A program made the translations under genes and the position numbers. Shown here piece by piece: positions 49,391-60,876 of a stretch of 64,000 nucleotides of DNA. The stretch lies in NCBI GenBank assembly GCA_963966185.1, contig CAWZYM010000245.1, positions 62,001 through 126,000 on the forward strand, written 5' to 3'. Below the pieces are notes generated by a model, which worked only from the letters and a program-made list of their open reading frames with translations, was not told the DNA's origin and searched no databases. Within the stretch, counting starts at the first letter, position 1. Each line of letters begins with the position of its first letter. The DNA comes from Rhabditoides inermis (taxonomy: Eukaryota > Nematoda > Chromadorea > Rhabditida > Rhabditidae).

Positions 49391-50812
49391 CTAAGACAAA
49401 CCTCGCGGTCCCCGCGCGGTGAATCGGCGGCTCCCGCGGGATGAATGCGCGGTCCGCTCTGGTACAACGCGGGGCGGTGCGAGATCGCCCCGCGGGAGCC
49501 CCGAGAACTGCGCGGTTCGCGCGGGATTCCCGCGTAAACCGCGTAACAGTCCCGCGGGAACCGCGCAGAGCATTATCAGCCTACTGATCCGGTCACTTCT
49601 TTGTTGTAGTTCTCTCCTGTATTTTTGTTTTCAAATACACCAACGACCATATAGATAACATATTTCATTCGCGACAAACAAGTAACACATCAATGCACCA
49701 CAAAGTAACAGTATTTGGAGAGGTGGCGAAGACTTGTTCTTGAGCACAACTTGTTCTTGAGCTTGGATCGAAAATGGCGGGCTTGATCTTGTACTGGCAC
49801 TCCTCCTGCTGCTCGACTCGAAGTTGACCTGAACACCAATCACTCAATATCAATCTATATGGACAAATCATTACCTGTACGAGGTGCAGCACGAGCTCCT
49901 TGAGGCGTAACTGCTTCACCTTGAAGCCTTTCGACAGGTGCGCGGCGAGAAGAAGAATGCAGTCAGACTTGTGCTGGAGAGATTGATCGTAATTCATATC
50001 ACTCCTTCATCCACCAACCTTCTCCTCGTGTACCTTCTCTCGATCTGCGCGAAGTGGTCGGCATCGGCCGAGAATATTTGCACTCCGCCTCCTTCCGGCA
50101 CATAGCGTACTTTCCCTGAAACATAAAGTGATGTACGAAAAACAAGTTCTTTTCGACACACACCTTAACGAGCAAGAACTGGACGACAGTCCTCTACGTG
50201 CCCACGTCGTCGACGAGCAGTGTCTGTTTCCCAGTTCTCCCTTCTCCGGAACACTCCTTTGGAGAGTACAGCGGGCCATTTGTCAGCCTCAGGCGATCTT
50301 GGCGAACGAGGCGGGGAGGCGAGCGCGATGTGCCCCGCCTCCTTTCACTCCAGTAGGTCAGGATGACAGCATCTTAACAAGAATAATGTTATACGTAACA
50401 AGATTCGAACTTCGAACTTAACATGCACGCACCTTCCATATTTTCTCGTACTAGCCTACTGCTGCCAGCCGGGAGCACTCCGCGTGCTCGGATCACCATA
50501 TACATACAACAAACCTACAAAATAACAAATATTTTCAAAATAAACAATACAAACATGAAATGAATGAAATCGCAGAACTTCCGTGTTCGCAAAATTTAAA
50601 CGTGAAAAGGACGCCGTTACATTGTTCGGGACTTCCTCGAAAGCCCCGCGGGATCCCCGAAAACAGAAACCATCCCGCCGGGTTCAATCTGCATTTCGCG
50701 CCTCCCGCGGGATCCCCGCGCGGTACCGCGCACTGTCGGGAGGCCCGCGGGTAACGCGAGGGCGCCGCGAAAAACCGTGGAATCCCGCGGGGCGGTGGCG
50801 ACTTTGCCTGAG
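49391..50812. mobile_element. Element M inserted in the end of E1
   Basis: It separates E1's CGCACTAC (to 49390) from GAATAGCGTG (50815-50824). Both junctions carry AC, consistent with a 2-bp target duplication. The ends, CTAAGACAAA and the complement of TTTGCCTGAG, match at eight of ten positions. Subterminal blocks (49403-49566 and 50640-50800) are very GC-rich with many CCGCGGG motifs. Minus-strand exon-like stretches in the middle (about 50345-50155, 50113-50022, 49998-49877, 49828-49740) include a frame with CRKEAECKYSRP, which could be a zinc-binding motif. I cannot assign a protein. Confidence 0.6.
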
Positions 50813-50824
50813 ACGAATAGCGTG

Positions 50825-50828
50825 CCGA
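50825..50828. repeat. Right target-site duplication of E1 (CCGA)
   Basis: Follows GAATAGCGTG directly and equals 32510-32513. Confidence 0.75.
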
Positions 50829-51250
50829 CACCAACCTCACTCCGCGGCCAAATGAAGGTCTTGTTCTATCTCACTTCAAATTTAACCATAGACTATCTTA
50901 AAGGATTTGTGCGAGCATCAAATTTTTATTTCGTCCCGGTGACATCTTGCATTCCTCTCGCTATCTGCGCTCTCCGCACTCTCGCTAGAAATCAGCTGGT
51001 AGCGACGAGCACTTGTTTTCGTGTTCTTTTCATTTTTGTTCAAGTATGTTTATGTTACATTTGTTATTAACTGTGTTTGATAGTTGACTTGTAATGTACA
51101 TATGTACTGCTGTATCCGTGTCTGTTGACCACAAGTCCTAGCGTGTCGCGTCTCACTATTGACCGCGCATCGCATCATCGGTTGTTTTCGATATCCGCTG
51201 TTTTATAATATGATCAATATTGATTCGATTATCCGTTATCTATTTACAGG
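50829..51250. other. Right flank of transposon E1
   Basis: I see no gene or repeat boundary here. Confidence 0.35.
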
Positions 51251-51255
51251 ATGTA

Positions 51256-51690
51256 CGACGAACCTGTAGGATGAGGGAGGGAAAAGCAGTCACTCTTCGT
51301 GCTGAGGTATTTTTGTATTACGTAAAACGTATAAATGTGTAGTAGTATCAGTGGAGTGTTAGTTGCAGGTGTCGTGTGAGTGCGCGAATCGACCGGTGAC
51401 CTGGACGACGTGCCCTACCTCCCTACAACCAGCCTCGCCTCACACTCACACACTCACAGGTATGGCATCTCTCATTTTTACTGTCATAGTATGTCAATTA
51501 TTTGTGTTCGATATGTTTACTTAAGATGTTGCGGTTGCTGAACTATCATGTTGAAACATATTTGTTGCAGGTTATGCTGGGTGCTCGCCTGTCTCTCACT
51601 CACCACACCATCGTCGCAACGGACGGCAAAGAAGCTCAACAATCAACTATTGTTTTTTTTATATTCAAACTGTTTACTTTGCAGTACATG
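51256..51690 (+). CDS. Possible exons of an unrecognised gene
   Basis: Three segments have good splice borders: 51251-51307 (TCRMREGKAVTLRAE, donor gtattt), 51369-51461 (VSCECANRPVTWTTCPTSLQ, donor gtatgg) and from 51572 after gttgcag. The reading is short, no start or family is evident, and the last exon has two possible frames. It may be a remnant cut off by the transposon insertion upstream. Confidence 0.25.
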
Positions 51691-51699
51691 AAATAAACT

Positions 51700-52768
51700 A
51701 TTGTTTATCGACGATTGAAGTGGTATTGATTACTACAATATTGGACACGCGGATGCTCATGCGCTTTCTCTACACGACGCCTTCGAATAATTGCCGTTTT
51801 GCAATACTGGACTCTACCTCTTCAACGGATTGGACGAGTTTCCATCTTTTATGAACTGCATCGTCATGATATCCCAGTGTTTGGTTTTGCGCTCTCTTCA
51901 GCCATCTTTTTTCTCTCAAGTCCGCTGGAAAAATCGTGCAAACCCGGTGCGGTTCACATGCTGGCGCCGGCTAGGGTATATATACGCCACCGCGCATCTG
52001 TACGGGTGCGGACGTGTTTCTCAAACTTTTTTTTTGTGTTGTAGAGAAATAAAGAAATAACCTTCTCATAATCATTCACTCAAACATTGCTCCTGCGCAG
52101 GGCAAATCTTTCCTTTTCTATTTACTCACTGAAGTCAAATTATTTAAATTATTTATTCTGCTACCGTATACTAATCGGAATTATTTTAAAAAAAGGTCCC
52201 GCGCGGAGTCCCAGGGAATATTCGGCTTTGAAAATTCCTTTTTTGTAACTTTTTAGTGGAACTTTTCAAAAATACATTGAATGCATAATATTGCTTAGAA
52301 AAATCGCATATAAATTATCAAGGTGTTCATAATTCTAAATTGTTATTGCCCGCACAAGTCCTTTAAAACAAGTATTTAAGACACCACCCCGTTTTTGATA
52401 GAATTATCCAAAGGAGTATGTAGTTGGTATTACTTCGAAATAAGGAAAAACAAATATGCATGTATGCAAATATGCAAATATGCAAAACACAACTGCATGA
52501 GATCATTTCATTGATAGCGTTCTAGCGCGCGGGTATGATCAGTGAACCAATACAAACGGGAGTAATTTCGATAGGGTTGCATTGAAATAATAGGGTTGCA
52601 TTGAAATAAGTTTTAAGGTTGTGAAGGCTATATATGTATATGTATCACGGGCACGGCGTTAAATGGGCAACGGCCTTAATCGGATATAGCGCGGATATGC
52701 GATAGACTGGAATGGATCAAAAAGACATGCCGATCGCCGGAGAATGGGATACTATAATAGTAAGACTC
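51700..52768. other. AT-rich gene-free stretch
   Basis: 2440-2500 bp-type short repeats occur: ATGCAAAT units near 52455-52485 and two copies of ATAGGGTTGCATTGAAATAA at 52572-52610. No exon was recognised. Confidence 0.4.
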
Positions 52769-53145
52769 TCACCAGTGATCGACATGTGCGAATCCGTTCA
52801 TAGTGTATAGGTGTTGTTGTCCTTCGGGGAGTGTGCGAGGGGAGATGGCGGGCAGGCGGTGCGCCCTAGCCACAGACAGCCAGGAGGAGAACTCCTGCAA
52901 AACAAAACATGGAGACACAATGGAAAGAAAACATTGAAAACACACAGAATTCCTAGTGTTTTCAACACTGCCCCTGATTTTTCAAGTTGTGTTCTGGTGT
53001 TTTATCCGTACTTGTCCATGTGACAGCGCCTTAACTACTCTTTTTTTCAAACATAAATACTATGTGAACTGTAAATAAATACCAACCCCACCAGTTCTGT
53101 GGGAAAGTGTGGATGTCTTCCCTGCTCATTTTCAGTCTCCGCCAC
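52769..53145 (-). CDS. Possible last two exons of an unrecognised minus-strand gene
   Basis: Exon 53145-53092 reads VAETENEQGRHPHFPTEL. After a 197-bp intron, exon 52894-52769 reads EFSSWLSVARAHRLPAIS and ends FAHVDHW-stop. Both have standard splice borders and the phase is kept. No upstream exons were found and no family is recognised. Confidence 0.3.
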
Positions 53146-53227
53146 CTGAAATGGCGATAGATATGTGTGTAGAGTATGCGTTCTGTGAATCATGGAGGAG
53201 ATGAAGAGTAATTCTCGCAAAACAAAA

Positions 53228-53312
53228 TAGAGTGCGCGGGATCGAAACCCCGACCTTTCATCCCACTCCGTTCTTCACGAGATATGTGACCACATCAGGA
53301 TTTTGGAAGCAT
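53228..53312 (-). repeat. tRNA-like SINE fragment
   Basis: On the minus strand a B-box-like GGTTTCGATCCC with a pairing T stem (GGGATC/GGTTTC region) follows sequence resembling an anticodon arm. A proper acceptor stem and A box are lacking. Confidence 0.35.
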
Positions 53313-53747
53313 CTCCAGACCGAGGACTTCACAGTCATACTAAATGTAGCGGGATCCATGCATCAGTGGCACTTGTCTAGCTGAGTGTAAGCATGGTCGA
53401 ACACTATACGACATTTAGAGAGTCCGGCGCGGCGAGCGCTGCGATAATTCACTTGATTTAATCAGTATCGTTGAATATCACTGCCAACTTTTTCCCGATT
53501 TCAAAACACTCGCAATCTACGTACTATACTAATATATACATACATACGACATACCCTCTCAATAGATGTGTTTTGCCAATTGTTGAAAACCAATTTTTAA
53601 TTATTGCAAACCAGTATTTACCATCTTTCCATTTTGTGAGCGCCTGATAATTTTCTTCGATACACGCATTATGACTGGATACACCTGCCCTTGCCACTGT
53701 GCGACTTTTCCATATATACCCTGCTTTATTATTATCGACATCGCATA
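53313..53747. other. Upstream region of the chemoreceptor gene
   Basis: No coding exon was recognised. Confidence 0.4.
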
Positions 53748-55350
53748 ATGGTTCCCTTCGACGATCCTTCTCGTTTCTTTTTGAACATCCAAGTACTGGG
53801 AGTGTGTGTGGTCCTTCCACTCAGTGTGTTTCTTCTTCATATGATTATCCGAGCAGCGTCAAACAACATGAAGGTCTACCGGTGGCATCTCTTCACACAA
53901 CAGGTGATTGCACTTGAAAAGTCATGTGTATGTGCTCATAGTATGATAAAGAGACAGTTTCATTAAACGTTAGCGTAGGTCGTGTATGAGGGGCTTTTTT
54001 TCTACTTGTCGGCGCTCTCTCAAATCTCACAGTTTTTCGCCCTACTGATTTTGGCGCGAGTTTCAATTCAAAATTCATTTTTTTGCAAACGCGCATTACT
54101 CGAATACGCGAAGTCCTACAGATTTCTTCTTCACTGAACCTTTGTAACGACGTCATGCTCGTGATCTACCAAATAGACGATAGACCACTATCATTTTTTT
54201 GTCTGAAACAGTCCTTTTAACACATCTCTGCTCAGCTCATTTCCGTGCTATTCAACGTGAGCGTGGGCATCTTCGTAGTGCCCTGTCTGTGGCTTCCACT
54301 GCCCGCCGGGATACCAGGAGGCATATTGAGTTCCTTTTTCCGAATCCCCGCTCATTATCTAACTGTATGTTGAATCATCGTATCAAAGACACCCGACTTT
54401 TAAGATGTTCACATTGATACTGGGAGCTATGATGGGTTGGTCCATAGCACACACCTACTTTTACCGATTACAGGTACTATCGATAAACAAAATAACAAGA
54501 ACAAAAAAACGAGTATCTTTACAGCTATTGCTACCAACTAATCATATACTAAAGATACATGCATTTAACAGTTTCATTATATTTTTATACACAATATTGT
54601 GTGTGCCACTATTTATCTACGGAATATCAGCAGCAACAATATTAACAAACGAGCAAAAACTGGTATATGCCAGAGAATATCATATTGTTGAAAAGGAAAT
54701 CTTTTGGGATAGAGCTATTGTTTACGATCTTTCAAATTCTCATATCAAAGTGCGTGTTTTTATATGTTAACAACTTATATGATTGTTTTCAGATATTTTT
54801 ATTGTGTCTTCTTGTCAAAATCATCGTTATCCCTTCGCTGATTATAGCCATCATAATTTTCTCGTTTGTAATATTGAACAATCATCGTTCGATCATGAGC
54901 GACAAGACACGGAAAATGCACAGAAATCTATTGCAACAGCTCACCATACAGGTTGATTTTTTTCTTGCCAACACCTGTACAACAGAACAGATAAATATGT
55001 ACGTTCAGATATCCTTTCCGTTACTAGTGATAATGCTGCCATGCGGTGTTTTAGTCAGCTCTATTCTATTCGAATGGTGGTTTATCCAAAGTGAGTGTTC
55101 CGAACAACAACTAACAAGAATAACTATAACAGATAAGAACGACATCATAATGTACATTCTGTCTTGTCACAATCTCACCGCCGGACTCGTATTGATGACT
55201 GTATATCCCAGCTATCGTCAATACATCACATCGCTACTTCGCACTTTGTTTCTGCGATGTAGAAGTGATGAAGTTGTCACGACCACCAAACGTCCTCATT
55301 CTATCGCCAAATCGTCGATATTCCATCCCCGCGAAATTCCCATTACATAA
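53748..55350 (+). CDS. Seven-TM chemoreceptor, Str/SRH-like
   Basis: A nematode serpentine receptor of about 300 aa in six exons: 53748-53903 (VLGVCVVLPLSVFLLHMII, TM1, then MKVYRWHLF), 54236-54364 (LISVLFNVSVGIFVVPCLW, then PLPAGIPGGILSSFF), 54405-54473 (LGAMMGWSIAHTYFYRLQ), 54523 to about 54745 (FIIFLYTILCVPLFIYGIS), 54793-54951 (KIIVIPSLIIAIIIFSFVI, MSDKTRKMHRN) and, after a 57-bp intron, from 55009 (FPLLVIMLPCGVLVSSILF), with a further 41-bp intron at 55091-55131 before NDIIMYILSCHNL...YPSYRQYI. The MS-KTR-MHR-LL-QL-IQ stretch after TM5 and PYR-like C-terminus fit the SRH family. These act as chemosensory G-protein-coupled receptors. Three of the introns are in frame and 41-57 bp, so they could be misread as coding. 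Confidence 0.7.
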
Positions 55351-55389
55351 TTACAAGTTATATAAATAACATAAATTGATGAATGCTAT

Positions 55390-55866
55390 ACAGGCACGGA
55401 CTCCATGGATACATCGTGTTTGTGGATTTCACCAAGGCGTACGATTCGATCGCACACAATGACACATAGATAGCGCTGAAGAAACAAGGAGTACACGCTG
55501 CCTATATTCGCTTACTGCAGTCGGTGTACAACAAGGACTACGAGATACTTTGCGAGGCGTGGACGAAGAAATGGAGATTCGCGCGCCGAACGATGACATG
55601 CACCGACGACAGATGGACTCGCCGCGTGCTCCATTGGATGCCCACCAAGAAGGGCAAGGTCGGGCGGCCCAACCTCCAATGGGCTGACGAGTTCAAGAAA
55701 GCGTTTCAAGAAGACAACCCAGGAGCCCTCGAGGAGGAATGGAAGACAGTCCAGGACCCAAACCGATGGAACACCTTTGCTTCCCGGCGCTACTCTGTGA
55801 ATAATTATGCTTGAGTTATGATCACATAATGCGAATCCGGATAAATGTTGAATTGAATTGAATTGA
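55390..55866 (+). pseudogene. Internally deleted LINE remnant (RTE-like)
   Basis: A short piece of reverse transcriptase (YIVFVDFTKAYDSIAHND, then a stop near 55467) runs directly into the 3' end of the ORF (WRFARRTMTCTDDRWTRRV, GRPNLQWADEFKKAFQED, YSVNNYA-stop). It has the same 3' tail as the copy at 2285: GATCACATAATGCGA, then TTGAAT repeats. The catalytic YADD region is deleted. The remaining frame is better preserved than in the first copy. Confidence 0.75.
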
Positions 55867-56117
55867 TAAATGCTCAAATACCCATTTTTGTTTTGCGAGA
55901 CTCTGTACAGAACGTATGTGTTATATACAATCATTTACAGAAATCTACTATTTTATATATACCGCCATCAATGCAATTCCCGACTGCTAGCTGCTGCGAT
56001 AAGAATTTTGCAGTGAGTTCGGCGCAAATTATCAACAATTATCTGACTCATTACCAACTTATCATGTGACATAAGCTAATTATGATTTATGGGACAAATT
56101 GCACATTGCACTTGAAG

Positions 56118-56190
56118 AATGTATCCGGACGATGTATTACTTACTCCCTGATCTTCAGGATGGGGTCGCTTCCGTTGTCTTAATCGAAGA
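56118..56190. mobile_element. TTAA MITE family 3, left-end fragment
   Basis: It shares GTATCCGGAC, ATGTATTA and CCCTGATCTTCAGGATGGGG with the complete copies; the right half is absent. Confidence 0.65.
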
Positions 56191-56338
56191 AGAGTTTTGT
56201 GTCCGAAGTGTCGGAAATTCGAAGAGAACGGAGCAGATCAAACTGAATTACAAAATTGTATGAACCATCTCTGAGTGAGTTCTAGTTTTGCTTGTGTCTA
56301 CGCGCGTCAGTCCAGAGGCGTGCTGCCTGCGTTGGGAC

Positions 56339-56469
56339 GGGAGACCAAATCTCGCTCCTGCACTCACGTATACTGTACGATGTCCTTGTCGTTTGCCTTC
56401 AGTCTCATTTATTTATGTCATTTTCTATTTTAGATTCGTTCGATTACATGAATTCATGTTAGCATAGCT
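56339..56469. repeat. Left arm of a 131-bp inverted repeat
   Basis: Inverted copy of 56911-57041, with about ten mismatches by eye. The right arm is the sequence immediately downstream of the stop codon of the minus-strand zinc-finger gene. Confidence 0.85.
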
Positions 56470-56485
56470 CCCCCGCCAGGTCCAC

Positions 56486-56754
56486 ATGGCTAACGAACAA
56501 CGGACCACCCGTGAAATGCGACAAGCGCGGCTGGAGAGCCGCCACCGACGTCCGCAGACGACATACGACCGGAGACCGCGCTACCCGCTATCCCGATCGA
56601 ACCTACGCACTTCCAAGGTGATTACTATTCTGAGTTGGAAGAAAAGGATTAACCGGGGCACCACTGTCATCTTTAACAATCTAACATGCCGTCATTCCAG
56701 GCTTATTTTCTCATCATCGCTTTCTGTGTCGTAACGATCAAAATCTACGAGTAA
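56486..56754 (+). CDS. 61-aa single-pass membrane protein
   Basis: Two exons: 56486-56617 (MANEQRTTREMRQARLESRH, Arg-rich) and 56701-56754 (AYFLIIAFCVVTIKIYE-stop). The 83-bp intron has gtgatt/ttccag borders and phase is kept. A strongly basic N-terminus followed by a C-terminal hydrophobic helix suggests a tail-anchored protein with a cytosolic basic domain. I do not recognise the family. It lies wholly between two inverted 131-bp arms. Confidence 0.5.
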
Positions 56755-56910
56755 TGTATTAACTTTATCTCTCTATTTCACTCTTTATTCATCAACTGTA
56801 ACAACGAACAAAAATGAACGACTGAAAACGCGATACACACAACGAAACGAGTTGAGAACATCAAAACATAAAGAACACATATTCACATATAGTCTAGATA
56901 GTTATTCAAC

Positions 56911-57041
56911 AGCTATGCTAACATGAGTTCATGCAATCGAACGAATCTAAAAAAGAAAATGACCTAAATAAATGAGACTGAAGGCAAAAGACAAGGACAT
57001 CGTACAGTATACGTGAGTGCAGGAACGAGATTCGGTCTCCC
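56911..57041. repeat. Right arm of the 131-bp inverted repeat
   Basis: It starts AGCTATGCTAACATGA and ends at the stop codon of the zinc-finger gene, forming the start of its 3' UTR. Confidence 0.85.
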
Positions 57042-60000
57042 TACCCCACAATCTCCTCGTACCCAGTCCAGTTGGCGTCGCTCTCATCGAAAGTGAACAG
57101 CTCCTCCTCCTCGCCCCGCGAATCCATCCCATCCTCCTCCATATTCACTTCCCTCTCTCCATAGCTGTCTTCTCCCTTGTCCATTCCATTCTTCTCGTCC
57201 TGCTCTTCCTTCCACTCCTCTCCGTTCACTCCATCTCGACTATCTTCCTTGGCGTCCTCTCTCTCCAGCTCTGGCATCTCCTCCTCCTCCTCGTATTCGA
57301 TTCTCTCCTCCGATCCATAGCCTTCCTCGCCCACCTTCTCCTCCATTCCACTATCGCTGTCCTTGTTCTGCTCCTTCTCCTCCATCTCCCCCTCGCTGCC
57401 CGTGTCCGTATTCATCTCCTCCCGATCCACCTTTTTCAATGGCACGATGTCGAAGCAGTAGCGTTTCATACCGGACACGATCTGAACAAACACACACACA
57501 CACTCTCTCTCTCTCCCCTCCTCATTCTTTCCCCACCTTCTGCAGATCGTCGACGTTGTCCATGCGGTGTACCCAGTCCCTTGCGTGTACCTGTGCCGAT
57601 CGCTTGTCTGCAACCCGTATGTCATCCTCTCTCCCATCACCCTTTCCTCTGTCCACTCACGGTTGCTGGTGAAGGAGCAGTCTTTGCAGTGGTAGATGGG
57701 CGGTTCGTGTTGGGGCCGATGACTCATCGAGTGTGTGAGCACCGACCAGCGACGCACTTGGCTGCCACACGCCTGTGAAACATGTAAATCAGATCAACAC
57801 TCATCAGTCAAGGTCAAGACATTTAGAACCTACTTTGCAGTGCAGCAGCTTGCTCTTCTTTTTCTTTTTCTTGGCCACAGGCCCCACATGCGTCTCTCTC
57901 CTGCGGGTGTTGCCGTGCCTGGCAGGCTTCTGTGCCCCTTCCTCATAGTCATTATCCGAATTCTCCTTCTCTTCCTCTGATGACGACTGCTCGTCCACCT
58001 CTTGCTCCTCCTCCTCCATGTCCTCCTGTGATGTCGCCTCCTGCTCCCTCTTCTCATTCTCCTCCATCCACCTCTCCTCCACCATCTTCTTCAGCTTCTT
58101 CGGGTGCATCCACTGCTTCGGCTCCTCCTCCTCCTCCTCCCTCTCTTCTTTCTCTTCTTTCTCCTCCTTCTCTTTCTCCTGATCCGCCACTACTCTCTTC
58201 CATCCGAGCGAGCGCACTCCGAAACATTCAAACTTCAAAGTCGCTAGCATCTACAAAGAAAGTATGAATCACAATAGATGTAGACGGAGTGGTCACCTGC
58301 ATATCCCTGTTGTCTCTGATAGCTCCCTTGTGGCGGTACTTGATCATATGGTCAGCGACCACGCGACGACCTGAAATGATCTAAATGTGCAAGAAAACTC
58401 GGCTTGTCCACAAGTTAGAGCGCTGTCTACTCGCAACTACCAAACCCTCCGAGAGGGGTCTCCAATCGCAACACGGAAGGCGGCCGGTACATCAGGTATG
58501 GAATGCCAGCTCTTCTACAACCACTGACTATTGCTGGAGTGGCTGCAGCGGGGACACTTCCAGAGGGGCGGGGTCCCGGGCGGCAGGTGCTGGTGCAAGT
58601 GGTCCCGGATAGAACCCTTGCTCAGCGTGCGCACACACTTCTAAACCACGGCATCGTAACATTTTCAACAGTAACATTTTGAACCCTACCTTGCACACGA
58701 TGGTGAGATGCTTGATGGGCCTGCGTCTCTTCTCAGTGATCTTCTCAGGCGGAGACGCGACCTCTTCCATCTCTTCCTCCGCCATCTCCCCATCTCCCTC
58801 CTCCTCTTCCTCTTCCTTGACCTCTCGCTCCAGCTGCAGCTTCTCCCATTCGGGCGCGCGCTGTCCGAAACACACCATCTTCAGATCCACGAGCACCTCA
58901 AACATAATCAATCCCAATCACCAGATTACACACACAATCCCACCCGGAAGTTCCTGTGGTCTTCCGGGCGCCCTCTGTGGCGATGCTTGCGCATATGAGC
59001 CGCCACGTTGCGACGTACTGTAACAGTATTGGGTATGAGAATGACAGAATGTGGACGACGTACAGTGAGACGCGACGTGGCATCCTTTGTGGGGACATCG
59101 GAAGAGGGCCGGCGTTCCGTCCGGCAGGTGCACGATGATATGGTCGTACATGGACTTGCGGCGCATACGATGACCACACAACTAAAGAAAACAAATATTG
59201 AAAAACAAACACGTTTCTCTCACCTTGCACGCGATGATATCACCAAAGAGCGTAGGTGGCAAATCCACATCAGCGTCGTACAGCGGGTCTTGCTTCTCTT
59301 CCTGATCCTCCGAATCTCTCTCCTCTTCCTCCTCCTCTCCCGTCTCCTCCTCCTCCTCCTCCACTTCCTCCTTCGCCGCCACTCCGGACAGCTTGAACTC
59401 AGTCTTGGCGTGCATCCCGAAACACTCGTACTTGAGGATCGTCAGCAACTGCAATGAACAAATCTTCCGTTTTCTCGTCATCGGACGATACCTGCACATC
59501 GCTCCTGTCGTCCACGTCTCCCTCGTGTCCCTCCCCCTTCATGTGAGCCACAACCACGCGACGCACTGCAATGCAAGCATGGAAGAAGGCCAAGAGGTGC
59601 ACTTACGATTGGAAGACTTGTCGCACTGGGGGCAGGCGAATAGATGGGGCGTGCCGGGCGGGAGGTGCTGCGTGATGTGGTCACGCACGGAGTCCTTGCC
59701 AATCACACCACCGCACTTCTCAAACACATACATCACTCCGACAATGAGAGAAAAGATAGCTTACCCTACAGATGAACTCTCTCTGTCTGGGTTGTGTGTG
59801 GGTGTGCTCCCCCTCCTCCTCCATCTCCTTGTCCCGTCCGGCCTCGCTCCTCTGTCGCCCCTCCCTCTCCCCTCGTCCCCCATCTCTCGACGCAGGTCCG
59901 CTTTCGTCTTCACCATTCACTCAAACCCTCAAAGTACATGCATTCACATTCAAAGAACAAGTAAAACGTGGACAATAATGAGACATCACAGACAGATAAC

Positions 60001-60470
60001 TGTTCATTTGAACACCAACGTAGCAAAGACGTTTCACAAGCAAGCAAAGTAGCAAAGCATGCATAACTATATTGGAAAAATCAGTTTATTTCCAAGACAG
60101 CAACTTGCAGCTTCTTCTCACCTTCGACCCAGAAGTCTCACTCCATCTCTCACCTCAGGATGCTCTCCGGCTTCTGCAGGTCGTCGGTCTTGTGTGGATG
60201 GTTGTACTACCTCTTCTTCCTCTCCTGCTTCTCACCACGAACAACGATAGCGCGCAGCTCTGCCGAAGAGAGTGGCGACCCTGGCACTACACAGCTGGAA
60301 TCATGCCCAATCAGGCATACCACCAGATACGAGTGTGACTTCGACCTATCCTTGGTGCACGCATCTTCGTCCCCTGTCCCCTCTATCCGTCCTCCATTCT
60401 CCTCTCCCGCTTGCTCTCGAAGCGCCGACGATGTCGTGCGATGTGCACCTAAAAAGGCTTGAGCGAGCAT
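57041..60470 (-). CDS. C2H2 zinc-finger protein made of repeated finger/acidic modules
   Basis: The stop is at 57041-57043; the 5' end is unclear (clear coding from about 59925, weaker exon candidates up to 60470). The visible protein repeats a module about four times: a finger like CGHRMRRKSMYDHIIVHL, the linker LPPGTPxLxxCPxC, a second finger helix (RRNVAAHMRKHRHRG), a block (MLATLKFECFG, LLTILKYECFG, LVDLKMVCFG) and a long Glu-rich stretch ending in a Cys-Lys pair that starts the next finger. Module positions are about 59740-59245, 59240-58690, 58680-57840 and 57780-57041; the last acidic tail is about 100 aa. Introns are short. C2H2 pairs suggest nucleic-acid binding in the nucleus; the specific role is unknown. 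It is transcribed in the same direction as the next finger gene (60877-62184). Confidence 0.6.
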
Positions 60471-60876
60471 TCATTTCTTACACCACACAATTCTGATTCT
60501 TTCTTTCAATCGTATGCGCCTCTCGTGCACGATGATGAGCATTGTGTGTAGTTAGTGAAAACGGTACCTGTGAGATGATAGATACTTAATCTGGCTTCAC
60601 CCTGGTAACCACGAAATCATTCATTATCACAATAAACTTTATAAATTACGTCAGATTTTTTGAAGATATTTGTCACAGTGATCAGTGACAACAGCGAACA
60701 ACAACGCATAATGTAATCAAAACTAAGCAAATACAGCCTTTAAAAATAAAACTTTATTTCAAGATGTATTTCAATGGATGTTTTTCGAAACGAGTTAAAA
60801 CAGTGTGAACAAGAAAATCAACAATGCAACAAGAATACTTCACAAGTAGTCTGACAAGTGAGCTCGCCTCGCCTCC
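60471..60876. other. Spacer between the two zinc-finger genes
   Basis: AT-rich, no exon recognised. It may hold the 5' exon or promoter of the downstream gene. Confidence 0.4.

Larger units (their letters stand above)
32514..50824 (-). mobile_element. Transposon E, outer copy E1 (interrupted by E2 and M)
   Basis: E1 begins CACGGACCGAACC at 32514 and ends ...CGAATAGCGTG at 50824, flanked by CCGA on both sides. It is broken by E2 (40081-48540 plus one CACT) and by M (49391-50812 plus one AC). Removing these leaves 8423 bp that match E2 end to end in inverted orientation. The only length differences I can infer are 35 bp in a 7-bp minisatellite and 2 bp in a CT tract. The gene runs on the minus strand. 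The terminal inverted repeat is only CACG. The 4-bp target duplication and CAC ends recall the CMC group, especially Chapaev; other 4-bp-duplication superfamilies (Sola1/2, Academ, Ginger) cannot be excluded. Confidence 0.85.

Noticed and set aside
53691..53747. Longer N-terminus of the chemoreceptor from an upstream in-frame codon
   Set aside because: The ATG at 53748 is nearer TM1 and gives a normal length; the upstream extension has no recognisable similarity.
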